From positions 124,001 to 188,000 of the forward strand of contig OZ023275.1 of assembly GCA_964007475.1 (NCBI GenBank): a stretch of 64,000 nt of DNA. The letters run 5' to 3'. This stretch comes from Hybos culiciformis (taxonomy: Eukaryota > Arthropoda > Insecta > Diptera > Hybotidae). A program made the translations under genes and the position numbers. This document shows positions 23,003-33,630 of the stretch, one piece after another. Below the pieces are notes generated by a model. That model saw only the letters and a list, made by a program, of their open reading frames with translations, searched no databases and was not told the DNA's origin. How positions within the stretch are numbered: position 1 is the first letter of the stretch; each line of letters begins with the position of its first letter.

Positions 23003-24343
23003 ATGAATTATTTGCTTCATAAACACAAATTTCCTAATAGTGTTGTAAATATACCAAAAGGATTATCTGATCTAATTGGTGACATAACACGAGAAGTTTT
23101 ACGATGTCAACCCGACTCTAGAGAAATTTATAGTTTTATTGCGAATTATTTGGAAGATTTGTTTCTCACAAGAGATAAACTCCAAATTGCAGAAGAAACG
23201 ATTGGACAAATTTTAAATAATGTCAGTGCTGTAACTGATTCTATACATGCAGCTGGTATAGCTATTGAAAAATCACGAGAAGCTAGTTTGATTATTCAGC
23301 AACATTTTCAATCATATCTAGACTATACTAGAAGATGTCGAATTAAACAGGGTAAGTTGCCTAAAGAGTTTAAGGAAGCTGAATTGTTAGCAGATTTGAT
23401 TAAGCAATGCAAATTTACTGAAAATGAAATTATACGCACCAGGCCATCGATACAAATAGCTTACAAAAAATTGGTTGAAGATTATTTAAGAGCTTCGAAA
23501 AGCTGCTCAATACCAGGTCAAAGTTTGAACACTTTGGTTAAATATACTTTAAGAAAATATATGGAGAATGATCCTTCAATTGATGTATGTGATTTAGCAG
23601 CAACTCGTATTCAATCCTATTTCAAAGGTTATTTGGTAAGAAAAAAATTACAATTTACCATCAAAACAGAATTTCCAAAAAAATCAAATTATTTAGAACC
23701 ATTGAATAATGCTGCAGAAATTTTAGAAGATTTTAGGAAACCGAGAGTGAGTGTTATATCAAACATATCTGAAATTGAGCACAAATATGCTTATGTATCA
23801 TTAGACAAATTGAACAGAGCATCTGTATTAATTCAAAAGACTTTTCGTGGATATAAAGTTCGAAAAGAAATACCAAATACTTTTGTTTTAAGTGAGGATA
23901 AACAAGATGAAAATCCAACGCGAATAAGATTAGTCGAGGTTGAAGTAATCGAAAGATTAGAAGGGCCTCCTCCCAAATTACACTTCACTCCAAATTCCAA
24001 ACAAGAGGACGAGAATGATAATATTGACGAGAATGATATCAGTAAGGCTCCCATTGAATATGATAATATTGACGAGAATGATAATATTGGCGAGAATGAT
24101 AATATTGACGAGAATGATATCAGTGAGGCTCCCATTGAATATGATAATATTGACGAGAATGATAATATTGACGAGAATGATAATATTGACGAGAATGATA
24201 TCAGTGAGGCTCCCATTGAAACTACAGATGAATTTAACAGAAGATATTCAAAATCAGTAGATATAATTGAAATAGATGATGATATTAAAGAAAATGAAAA
24301 TGATGAAGAGGTTTTAGAGATAACTGAAAATAACGAGAATTGA
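23003..24343 (+). CDS. RIIa-domain, IQ-motif protein (probable sperm-flagellar)
   Basis: Intronless 446-aa ORF. Residues ~10-50 (FPNSVVNIPKGLSDLIGDIT ... IYSFIANYLEDLF) match the RII-alpha dimerisation/docking fold of the SPA17/CABYR/ROPN1 group that binds AKAPs in the sperm tail. Two calmodulin-binding IQ motifs follow: ATRIQSYFKGYLVRKKL (about 199-215) and SVLIQKTFRGYKVRKEI (about 273-289). The C-terminal third is acidic, with DENDNIDEND-type repeats encoded by an 18-bp minisatellite (24006-24222), so length is likely polymorphic. RIIa plus IQ motifs plus absence of introns suggests a testis-expressed axonemal or fibrous-sheath component. AATAAA follows at 24426. Family assignment is good; the exact orthologue is unclear. 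Confidence 0.85.
   Translation: MNYLLHKHKFPNSVVNIPKGLSDLIGDITREVLRCQPDSREIYSFIANYLEDLFLTRDKLQIAEETIGQILNNVSAVTDSIHAAGIAIEKSREASLIIQQHFQSYLDYTRRCRIKQGKLPKEFKEAELLADLIKQCKFTENEIIRTRPSIQIAYKKLVEDYLRASKSCSIPGQSLNTLVKYTLRKYMENDPSIDVCDLAATRIQSYFKGYLVRKKLQFTIKTEFPKKSNYLEPLNNAAEILEDFRKPRVSVISNISEIEHKYAYVSLDKLNRASVLIQKTFRGYKVRKEIPNTFVLSEDKQDENPTRIRLVEVEVIERLEGPPPKLHFTPNSKQEDENDNIDENDISKAPIEYDNIDENDNIGENDNIDENDISEAPIEYDNIDENDNIDENDNIDENDISEAPIETTDEFNRRYSKSVDIIEIDDDIKENENDEEVLEITENNEN
24006..24222 (+). repeat. Coding minisatellite, 18-bp unit
   Basis: Tandem copies of GAGAATGATAATATTGAC are interleaved with a GATATCAGTGAGGCTCCCAT block to form a higher-order unit present about three times. It lies in frame in the RIIa/IQ gene and encodes acidic (D/N)ENDNI repeats. 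Confidence 0.85.
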
Positions 24344-24692
24344 CTAAATATTTAATTATGTATAAAATTAACAGAAGTAGAATACAAAAATTAAACAATT
24401 TAGTATGTCAAATACGAAATGTTCAAATAAAAAAAAAATTATATTTAAATTTGACTTAATTTTTTTTGGGGACCCCCCTATATCCAGTATTTTAAAATCC
24501 AGTCGAACAAAAATCCAGTTTTTTAAAAAATACAGTAGAGACAAAATCCAGTAGACAAAATCTAAAATCCAGAAAGACAAAATCCAGTAAGACAAAATCC
24601 AGTACCTATTTATAAAAAAAAATTCAAGATAATTTCTTATAAATATATTTATTTATTTATAAAAGTAATTAAAAATTGTTTAAAAAAAAAAA

Positions 24693-24995
24693 TTAAAGTG
24701 AAATATTTATGGCAATCGCCTTCAGATATTCCAATTTCGTCATATTTCTTCGGTTAACAATAACGTTTAAAATATTTTTTTCTCGTTGAACATATCTTTT
24801 CTTTTTAATCAATTTATTCCCAGCTTTTACTGTTGCTAACTTGAAAGTAGTTTCTTTACTCTTACAGAAGTGGGATTTTCGCTTGGAACAGCCCCAAGAA
24901 GTTTTATTTCCCGATTTTTTATCATAATAATAGCTGTAGCCATCAATATAAAGCATTTCCTTGCCTTTATTTGATAATTTGATTGATATTTTCAT
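24693..24995 (-). pseudogene. FLYWCH zinc-finger fragment
   Basis: 100-codon ORF. The segment GKEMLYIDGYSYYYDKKSGN then SWGCSKRKSHFC matches the F-L-Y-W-C order of FLYWCH zinc fingers, but the terminal His-x-His expected after the second Cys is not evident. FLYWCH fingers accompany Mutator-family (Phantom) transposases. It sits inside a TIR-bounded element with no DDE catalytic domain left. Decayed transposon coding sequence is the likeliest reading; a domesticated short protein is possible. Confidence 0.6.
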
Positions 24996-25242
24996 TTTAC
25001 TAATTTATCTTTTATTTTTTAATTTTTTAAACTTAATTTTAGATTTTTACTTCACAAGAACAAATTTGATTATGACGAAATATTCGTTTTCTTTTAAATA
25101 TTAATTTTTTTGAAACTAAAAAAAATCCGTTATAACTTTCTGAATGTAAAAAAATCAGGTGTAATGGCAAGGTATACTTTATGCTGGATGAATACTGATT
25201 TTCTATTATTATGATATGTACCTACCTATTGTGAATTGTATA

Positions 25243-25583
25243 TAATACCTTGTTCGCACCTCAACATTTATTCGGATAAATAAGTGGAAATTTCCACTTT
25301 CTGAAACTACCGTTCGCACTTGAGAAGTGGAAAAAATTTGACAATTCTAGAAAAAACATAAATAAAAAAAGCAAACAACTTTCTGTTACTTTAAAAAAAA
25401 TTTAAAATTATAAAATTAAATTTCACTTTTTTTGTTGTTTTTTTTTAGCTAAAAGGAACTAGCTAAGTGGAAAAATAACTGGAAATTAAAATATCCGAAA
25501 AAAAATTTTGTATGATAATATCCACATAGTTTCCGGAAAAATCAAAATATCCGGAAAAATATTGAAGTGCGAACAAGGTATTA
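25243..25583. mobile_element. Nested MITE with TTGTTCGCAC inverted repeats
   Basis: Perfect 17-bp terminal inverted repeats TAATACCTTGTTCGCAC / GTGCGAACAAGGTATTA bound 341 bp inside the Mutator-like element. Inner motifs (AAGTGGAAA, TCCGGAAAA) recur in both arms. Related GTTCGCA sequences appear in the element nested in the hAT fossil at 30741-31203. Confidence 0.78.
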
Positions 25584-25596
25584 AATTATAAGTATT

Positions 25597-25678
25597 ATCC
25601 AGTAAAATCCAGTATTTTATATAATAATAATCGGCGCGCGCCGATTATTATTTTATAAAATACTGGATTTTACTGGAT
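25597..25678. repeat. 82-bp near-perfect palindrome with GC core
   Basis: Centred at 25637/25638 on CGGCGCGCGCCG. The arms differ at one position and contain (AAT)n and two TCCAGT motifs each. It is part of the Mutator-like element and much GC-richer at its core than the surrounding DNA. Confidence 0.85.
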
Positions 25679-25835
25679 TTTGGCTTTCCGGAGATTTTCT
25701 CACTGGATTTATGACCTCTGGATTTTGGATTTTCTGATTTCTTATTACTGGATTTTGTCTTAATGGATTTTGTCTTACTGGATTTTGTATACTGGATTTT
25801 GAAATACTGGATATCAGGGGTAACCCATTTTTTTG

Positions 25836-26658
25836 TACATAAGCTATTAAGATTATGTGAAATGTTGATTATTTAAATTTAAAAACTTGCAATTAAATAG
25901 AATATGATAACATAGAAGAAGTTAAATTTTTATTAGGTAATAATTTAAATTAAAAATATTAGATAAAATATTTCATCTTAATACCACCGCTGTAAGTACA
26001 ACAATTTGAATAAGGATAAGATTTAAAAAAAAAAAACTAAATGTATGTGGATTGAATACTATGATTTTGAAATTTAATTATATACATACTTTTACAATAT
26101 CAAATATTATTATGTTCTTATTTTACAACAAATTAAAAATATTTGTAACAAAATTATAAAAAAAAACATAGATAAATTACAGAAAAAGTATTATGTTCTA
26201 ATTTTAAATCTTAAATATTATTTTGAATTTATACTTTGGTTTTTTTTGATTTTGTGTATCCAATTAAAATCCATTTCTGATTCAATTGAGAATTGCAGCA
26301 CCAAAAAATTTAAATTTATAATTCTGAATTTAAAAATTGTAACAATTAGTCAACATTATTAAAAATTATTCACAGCTTCAATAAAAGGAATTGATCTTTT
26401 TTAGCCAGATACTCATTATATCTCAAATGGGCATACCTTAAAATAAAATTTTAAAATTAAATTATTATTTAGTTATGTGTTTACTGTTTTGTATGATAGT
26501 AGTACTCATAAGTCGCGATCGATCTGTCAATCGCGTAATAATTTTAAGTCGAGCGCAAGCTCTAATTTAATTACGATCCTTATAGATATACAACAAAAAA
26601 AATTAAAAATATGAAAACAGAGTTTGACAGATGTGTCCAGGATTAAAAAAGCGTTATT
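25836..26658. other. Spacer downstream of ETNK
   Basis: AT-rich, with a short GC-richer patch at about 26513-26560 (GTCGCGATCGATCTGTCAAT). No gene seen. Confidence 0.45.
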
Positions 26659-28051
26659 TTATCTATGACATTTCCATTTTAAACAGATGCGAAATACTTT
26701 TAATTTATATCTCAAAAAGGATTTTGAAGCCCTGGAAACAGAAATTATTGAACTACAAAATGATATTAGTAAATCAAGAGAATCAAGAGTATTCCACGTA
26801 TACAATTTAGTTTACTTGTGTACTAAAGAACTTACTCTACGTAATCAAAGTCGATTGTTGAATGTTCTGCCTGAATTAAGGCCCACACAGCCCAAAAAAA
26901 ATGGGACGCCAGTACAAATTTATTCACTTGCACATATAATTTGTTAATCTGTTTATCAGTTATATTATCAGATTTTAGATAATTTTGAAGATAAACTTTG
27001 AGCCACTGAAATTGAAAATCTTTTGATGGATAACGTGAAAAATCAACTTCATCGATTCCGGCAAATTCGGCAAAATGATTACCAATATCAAAAGCCTAAA
27101 TTAAAAAATAATTGAATGAACAAAAAATTTATTCAGTTATTTTTTTTTTTTTTATATAAGATATGAATTGACTTCTCAAAACCTACCTGAAAATTATAGG
27201 CTGCATACTCATAATCAATGAATGTAACTTTATCTAAATTCTCAGTGTACACAACATTTCCTAATAACAAATCATTATGTGAAAATACAATTGGACTGTC
27301 AAGTTTTTCTAATAGCCTATAAAGTTGCACAAATTCATTTCGCAATTTTGTTACTGGCAAGAAAGATCTTAATCTGTAGAAAAAAATTAAAAAAAAAAAA
27401 TTAGAAAATTAACTAATTACTGATTAAAGACATACAAATCAAACCAACTAACTCCAAGATGTGAATCCAAACTAACTGTTCACATCGTTAAGGGCCAGTT
27501 CAAACCTTGGCTAGCATGATTCTGGATCAATCTGATAAAGATGGTTTTTAGGTTTAAATTGAATTTTTTTTTTCTTAAACTTACTTTTGATCTTTTATTT
27601 TGTCACTAAATTCATTTGGTATTAAATCAAGAAATTTGTGAGTTTTAGTCCATAACATCGGTTCAATTATTTTATTTGATATATCACCATTTGTTGTTGA
27701 ATATTCAATTTTATGCATCCTAGCCATTTTTTCTGCAACTAGAGTCCATATTTCTGGTAATAAAATAGTTTCTGGAGTTAGGGTAGAACCAGGAACAAAT
27801 TCATAAACAAGACCATTATTAAACACAGCAAACAATGATGGTGCCAAGCCGCAGGAATGCAATAATCTTATATTTCTGGTTTCAGCAGTTCGATCAATAA
27901 GTAAATCGGTTTTATTTCCATAAACTCTAACTAAAACAACATCTTCTTGACCATTTGATATTCCAGAATCATCATGATTACCCTCATCTTCAGATAAATT
28001 TTGTCCATTAAAACATCCAACTAATTTGTTCGTAATACCATTTGTAAAAAT
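26659..28051 (-). CDS. ETNK: Ethanolamine kinase (5' incomplete)
   Basis: Exons 28051-27585, 27373-27187, 27095-26836 and 26731-26659 are in phase with GT-AG junctions, giving 328 residues to TAA. The start IFTNGITNKLVGCF is the conserved N-terminal block of choline/ethanolamine kinases, followed by DVVLVRVYGNKTDLLIDR and LAPSLFAVFNNGLVYEFVPG. The catalytic Brenner motif is FSHNDLLLGN and the Mg-binding loop is FIDYEYAAYNFQ; then AFDIGNHFAEFAG and LASHFFWAVWALIQAEHSTI. It phosphorylates ethanolamine at the first step of CDP-ethanolamine phospholipid synthesis in the cytosol. Ethanolamine rather than choline specificity is inferred from closer similarity to ETNK1/easily-shocked. A plus-strand ORF at 26687-26947 is its antisense shadow. 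A possible short first exon is at 28881-28922. Confidence 0.94.
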
Positions 28052-29173
28052 CTAAAGATAAATTTAAAAATAATAAAGGAAGTATTATAATAGGCTTTTT
28101 ATAAAATTTTAATAGAGTACAAAATAAAGATTTTGGAATGGGTCGTTTGTAATTTGGCCATTTTGTTTTCAAAAAAATTTAACTTCGACTATTTATATTA
28201 AAATATGTTATTTCTAAGCCTCCATTGCAATTGCAACTATATATATTTAATTTATTTTTATTTCACACATCATAAAATCAATTTTATTCAAATATGGTCA
28301 ATGAACCGACAGATAGGAGCTTCGAATTGAAATTAAAAACATTTCATGCAAAATTAAAAACAATTAACTGAAATATCTGCAAATGGAAATAGTCATTGGA
28401 TCTTGGAAACAAATAAGTTCGGAAAAAGAAAAAAAATAATTTTGTTGACACTTGACATACATTTATTTCTTATCGCTGTACGAAATTAGAAAATAAAGCT
28501 TAAAAATATGACGTATTATATAAATTTAAGTGTGAAAATAACAAATTACTGACTATAGTTAGAAGTAAATAGGATGAAAAATTTGTTATATTCTTAAATT
28601 ATGTTGATGGACAGATGAAAGAATTTACAATCAGTATTATATAGCATTTAAATAATTATGTGTCTGATATTTATTTCGATGCAAAAAATAAATAGGGTTT
28701 CCCAGATATCTCGATTTTTTTTTCATAAAATATAGAAGGTCTAGCAGCCAATATTAATTTCGTCTTTTCGTCTTTCGTGAAATATGCGTTATTTCGTAAA
28801 AATCATATTAATTTTAAGTTCAGATCAAATATGGATAAATGAATTATTACTCTTATTACTCTTAATATTAAATTACTCACTTCACTCAAATAGCCTTTAT
28901 ATACTTTCGAAAAAAAATACATGATACCTGTTTGAATTCATTTATAAATTGGCATAAATTAATTAGAGATTAATTTATGATAATTATATTTAGTTTAACA
29001 CGTTTAATATCAACATTAAATATTCTCATATCCACTTCCACTCGAATCGATTATTGAATATTATAACGAACTTATGACGTTTCACGAGTTTCGGAAATTT
29101 CTGTTTAAATTTTTTTGATGAAGGTCAGTTCCAAATTCTAAAAAGTATTGATAACTTTTATACGATTATAATA
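28052..29173. other. ETNK upstream/intron region
   Basis: AT-rich sequence, with only the possible 14-codon exon at 28881-28922. No other conserved coding sequence recognised. Confidence 0.4.
28881..28922 (-). CDS. Candidate ETNK first coding exon
   Basis: Minus-strand ATG at 28922-28920 opens 14 codons (MYFFSKVYKGYLSE) ending exactly at a GTGAGT donor in phase 0, the phase needed to join ETNK exon 28051-27585. No family resemblance supports it. The true N-terminus of ETNK normally has a few more conserved residues, so this could be an alternative start or chance. Confidence 0.3.
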
Positions 29174-29720
29174 CAGTGGAGGTCCAATATAACGAATTAC
29201 GATATAACGAATATTCCATAAACGTACAATGAAATTTTTTACATTAATGTCTCTAAATAGCGAATGTATAGAAATTTTAGTATCCGATATAACAAATTTT
29301 TATTCTTTTCTGGTTAAAACTTGAATTTTAAACAAAGCTAAGTAGGCGCAATAAAACACACTGAAGCTGTTCAATTTAAATTGGTGTGAAGCTAATGATG
29401 TGCCACATGCAGAAATTGTGATTCTACAAACTTTGCGAGAAATATCTTAAGTTTAAAAACCAAAATTAAACAAACAAAGATTCATAATATTTTTAAATAA
29501 AAATAAATTTAATTTTATAACTAATATGACTTTAAAAATATGCAAAACAAACATGTATGAATAAAAATGTAATCTGTACTTAATAAAAATGTACTATAAA
29601 TTAATGATATAGCTACCTTCTTCTTTTTAGTTCACAAAAAAATTTACTCGATATACCGAACTATTCGATATAACAAATCAGTCTGAACATTATATGATTC
29701 GTTATAATGGACCTCCACTG
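29174..29720. mobile_element. pogo/Tigger-like non-autonomous element
   Basis: 547 bp starting CAGTGGAGGTCCAATATAAC and ending TTATAATGGACCTCCACTG, flanked on both sides by TA (29172-29173, 29721-29722). The CAGT-initiated inverted repeat, TA duplication and inner ATATAACGAAT repeats are typical of pogo/Tigger elements. An open stretch in the middle (about 29380-29450) may be decayed coding sequence. Confidence 0.8.
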
Positions 29721-29722
29721 TA

Positions 29723-30079
29723 TTCTGACAATTTCTTTATAAATTTACTGTCTTGACTATTATATAGTCAAATTTTTATAATGAAATATTTAATTTTATT
29801 TGTTAAATAATAAAAAATTTAATTTTATTTATCAAGTATTATAGCAAAAAAAAAATTATCTGACATTTGAATGCGTCTCGTTAGTAGTTAATTCACCATT
29901 TACGTAGATAAATGTGAATATTATATTAATAAATAATAAACTTATTTAAATTTTTATTGAGCTCATAAATGTAAAAACTTACTTAACAAAAGATTTATTA
30001 TTTGCATTATACCTTCATATATATATTGTACATTAAATTTATATTAAAATGTACGTACATAAATTTCCAAGTGGAGATA
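29723..30079. other. AT-rich interval before assembly gap
   Basis: No feature recognised. Confidence 0.4.
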
Positions 30080-30279
30080 NNNNNNNNNNNNNNNNNNNNN
30101 NNNNNNNNNNNNNNNNNNNNNNNNNNNNNNNNNNNNNNNNNNNNNNNNNNNNNNNNNNNNNNNNNNNNNNNNNNNNNNNNNNNNNNNNNNNNNNNNNNNN
30201 NNNNNNNNNNNNNNNNNNNNNNNNNNNNNNNNNNNNNNNNNNNNNNNNNNNNNNNNNNNNNNNNNNNNNNNNNNNNNNN
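30080..30279. other. Assembly gap, 200 N
   Basis: Exactly 200 undetermined bases. The round number suggests a scaffold gap of unknown true size. ORFs drawn across it are artefacts. Confidence 0.98.
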
Positions 30280-30540
30280 ACGACTATCGATTTATAGCAA
30301 ATTATTGTTAATTAGCCAAATATTTGGCTCTCTGAATTGTCGGCAGTTATAGTTGAAAGTATATATCGAAACTAATTAACAAAAAAAAAACCAAAGAATG
30401 AAATGAAACTAATATGTTTAATAAAAATCTTTCTCTATATGCAGGCCCGGCTCGTGGTTTTTTTTGTGTGTGTGCAAGGAATGATTGGCGCCTTTGAAAA
30501 AGTTTTCAATTAGATACTCAAAGGCTACAAAAAGCAAACA

Positions 30541-30651
30541 CTAGCTAAATTCCATTTTTCTTGCCCGATAGTTGATCTGAAGTAATTTTTGATCGGTTTT
30601 AAATTTTGGAAAAGTTCTCTCACCTTTAGCAACTGAAACGGGTAAAGTTAG
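30541..30651 (-). pseudogene. hAT transposase remnant, distal part
   Basis: Minus-strand open stretch reading LTLPVSVAKGERTFPKFKT before a TAG. It corresponds to the conserved LTLPVTVASxERSFSKLK block of hAT dimerisation domains, with substitutions at conserved positions. Separated from its proximal part by the nested insertion. Confidence 0.7.
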
Positions 30652-31295
30652 TAATACCACAAAGTAAGCATAAATAAGAGAAATTCATTCCATACAAAAA
30701 ATTCATATTAAAAAAACTAAACAAAAAATGTCGGTCTATATGAAATCACTATCCCAATTGACGGTAATATGCTGTTCGCATTAGGAGAATATTTGTGGAA
30801 TATGCTGTTTTCCGGAATATTTCAGGAATATGAACTGGATTTTTCATATAAAAAATATTCCGAAATTTGTATATTCCACTTTTATATTCCAGTTTGTCAG
30901 GTTTGGAATTCTACATTTATAGTTACTTTCACTCACTTTATAAAATTTTGTTATAGGTGGCAACAATTTTTTTTGTCAAATTCGAGTCAAAATGAAGAAA
31001 AAACCAAATAAAATTGATAAAAAGCGAGATAAAAAGTCAAAATTTTTAACAACAAACATTTTTTCTCTTTCTCAATTGTTTTTTATACATCATCAAATTC
31101 CAGTTCTCATCAAATATTGTAATGCGAACGGCAATTTGTTTTCCGGAATCTAAGTGGAATTTAAATTATAATGCGAACAAGGCATAATGGGATAGTGATT
31201 TCATTTTTTGATTTCATATTTTTTGTTTAATTTTTTTAATTTGATTTTTTTGTATGGAATGAATTTCTCATATTTATACTTCCTTTATGGTAATA
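30652..31295. mobile_element. MITE nested in the hAT fossil, outer layer
   Basis: Inverted ends of roughly 80 bp: TAATACCACAAAGTAAG at left and CTTCCTTTATGGTAATA at right, continuing through matching AGAAATTCATTCCATAC segments. The same terminus family occurs at 10391-10490, 11737-11775 and 12610-12645. Interrupted by a further element at 30741-31203. Confidence 0.68.
30741..31203. mobile_element. MITE nested in the nested MITE, inner layer
   Basis: 463 bp with 16-bp inverted ends TGAAATCACTATCCCA / TGGGATAGTGATTTCA and subterminal GTTCGCAT / ATGCGAAC motifs related to those of the 25243-25583 MITE. Contains TTCCGGAATA-type motifs and short non-conserved ORFs. Confidence 0.75.
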
Positions 31296-31298
31296 CCC

Positions 31299-31436
31299 TT
31301 AAATCAGTGCACTTGGAAAGAGTTCTTCAACATTATTGTTATAAATCCAGTTTAAAATGTTTTCTGGATTAATATCATTTTCAATTTTGCGAGACAACAT
31401 TTCAGATAATTTTGTAGTTCGTTTGCTCCAAAAATC
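31299..31436 (-). pseudogene. hAT transposase remnant, proximal part
   Basis: 46-codon minus-strand reading (FWSKRTTKLSEML ... ENILNWIYNNNVEELFPSAL) ending in a stop. The NxxELFPxxxI segment precedes the LTLPVT block in hAT C-termini. Together with 30541-30651 it shows the fossil once carried a full transposase. Confidence 0.7.
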
Positions 31437-31595
31437 AAAATCTCAAAAAAAATTTGTATGTATTTAAAAAAAAAATTATTTTTGTTGAAATTTAAATTTC
31501 ATATTGGCTTGTAGGCGCCTTTTCATTACTGGCGCCTACGCCGCCTGTGTGCAATGCACAGTTCGCACACGCCTCGAGCCGGGCCTGTCTATATG

Positions 31596-33597
31596 TATGC
31601 ATATATACATATATTTCTATAAAACTAATACTTTTTTGCGATCTTTTAAAATAATAATTCTTATCAGTTTTCGATAATTTATTGTTTCTAAAATAATCTT
31701 TTAACATACATTTTTGAGCACCTACTTCTAAAACTACATAGTGTGAACGTAAGAGATTAGAAGAAAAGCTTAACAAAAAAAAAAAAAATTATTAATATTT
31801 AATTTTTAAAATATATAATTTTGTAAAAAAAAAAAACTTCCGATTTTTTAAATTCATTTTTAGATTAAAGCAAACAAGTTGTGAAAGAAAATTGATAAAG
31901 GAAAAAAAAATGTAGATAGGTTCGTTCCAACATATACGTATACGTATATTTTATATTTATAATAATAATGATGCAAAAGCAATGCAAAAAATTACACATA
32001 AAATAATTTTTTTTTGTTTTATTATTAATATTTACTTTTCACTTAAATTGTTTAAAAACTTTAATAACAAGATAAAAAACAATCTGTCATAAGAAGAACA
32101 GGCTTTTTAGATAAAGATATGCTTTAAAAATAAAAAATATAATAATGCGTTTTTGATTAAAATTATTTTTTTTACTTTAATTATTTTAAGTAAATTTAAG
32201 TAAAATAGTCTATATAGTGTTTTTAGAAAATAAGGCTTAAAAAATAATGTGTATCTACATACCAACCAACTATTTATATGTAAATTTTCTAATTTTCTGA
32301 AATAAATAAATAAATAATAATTACCTATTTAGGTTTTGTTTGTCGTTTGCTAAATAATAATCCCTTGTTATTTTATTTTATTTTTTTTTCTTAAAAATTT
32401 GCCCTTAGTTTTTTTTTTAAATCACACGTATAATTTTTATTATAAATCTTTTTACCGTGTAAAATATTCGTCCACTCTTTATAATGAATTGTGTGCAACT
32501 AAATTGAAAATAATACTCAGATTCACTTATAATACTGGAAAAAAAATAATCTCTATTTTATATATCAAAAAAAAATATGATGTTGAAAATGTGAAAAAAT
32601 ATCGAAATGTCATAGGTATAAAAAAAAAATTATATACTTATTATTGTAACATGATAATGATATACTATCATTTACATATCTTTTTTATTACAGACATTTA
32701 TTTGATTACAGACATTTATATATTAAAATTAATTAATTTGTAGAATAATCTTAAATTTTGTAGAGATATTCGGACTCCTAACATTTGTTTAAATATTCTG
32801 CGGATATTTTAAATTTTTTAAATTTTTTAAAGTATTTGTGCTAATATTCAGCATTTAATTGCGACGAGTCATCAATCTTTCAAGGTTGATTCGTATAATA
32901 GTTTTGTTTATTTATTACAAAGCATTATTAAAGATGGGTCTGGATTATAAAACAGAGAAAAATGTACATATATATAATTCAGCAAAGAGAAATTTTCCAG
33001 TTTATTTTTTAGATAGGTAAGATATTATACAAAAATTACGGAAAAAAAAAATACGGCGAATATGTATCTTAAGCTCATGAATTTGACATAACGAAATCAC
33101 AATAACTGATAGTTAATTATTCCCCTTAAAAAATATTCATAAAATTCACATAAAAAGAATTTTATTCTCTTTAAAATGTATTTTTTAAGAGTTATAATCA
33201 CTTAATAATTCCACTTTTTTTCTCCTTCTAAGAAATAGTTTTTATTCCAAGAAATAGTTAAATCAAGGTTCTTTTTTTATATTTTCGGTGTAACAACTTT
33301 AGTAACATTATCTAAAAATTATATGGATACATTTGATTTGATAATAATTAATAATAAAAATCAAATTTCTCTAGTAGATTTCTAGTATTATCAATCTATC
33401 TGTATCTGTTTATAGTATATCTCAAAAAATTTAATTTTGTTCTAATCTAAATGATATAACAACTTAATTTTGCGAAGTAAAATTTTATATTTTATTTTTC
33501 CCCCTTTTCCTTAGTTTAGAAAAGTTGGTGCTAAAGGCCATAGCAGTTAAGGCCCTAGTTTTAAGATTTTAATTATAATTTAATTATAATAAAATCT

Positions 33598-33630
<33 letters not shown>

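Larger units (their letters stand above)
24469..25826. mobile_element. Mutator/Phantom-like element with TCCAGT subterminal arrays
   Basis: Ends are inverted: left GGGACCCCCCTATATCCAGT and, in reverse complement, right GGGTTACCCCTGATATCCAG, with similarity continuing through AAAATCCAGT repeats. More than 15 TCCAGT motifs cluster in both subterminal regions. Flanks A(T)8G (24459-24468) and A(T)7G (25827-25835) could be a ~9-bp target duplication, weakened by the T run. A FLYWCH-type ORF fragment lies inside, which is associated with Phantom/MULE transposons. A second element is nested at 25243-25583, and an 82-bp palindrome at 25597-25678. Confidence 0.68.
30442..31587. mobile_element. hAT transposon fossil with exact 8-bp target duplication
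   Basis: 1146 bp bounded by perfect 13-bp inverted repeats CAGGCCCGGCTCG / CGAGCCGGGCCTG and by direct repeats TCTATATG at 30434-30441 and 31588-31595. The 8-bp duplication and CAGG start are hAT hallmarks. Minus-strand coding remnants at 31436-31299 and 30651-30541 match the two halves of a hAT C-terminal dimerisation region. They are split by an inserted element (about 30652-31295), which itself contains another (30741-31203). Confidence 0.88.

Noticed and set aside
26687..26947. 86-codon plus-strand ORF resembling a small coiled-coil protein
   Set aside because: It is antisense to ETNK exons 27095-26836 and 26731-26659, whose minus-strand translation matches the kinase family.
30002..30352. 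ORFs crossing the N run
   Set aside because: Artefacts of the assembly gap.
32399..32743. 114-codon plus-strand ORF
   Set aside because: Composition-driven (Ile/Lys/Tyr/Asn) in AT-rich DNA, with no motif and no splice context.
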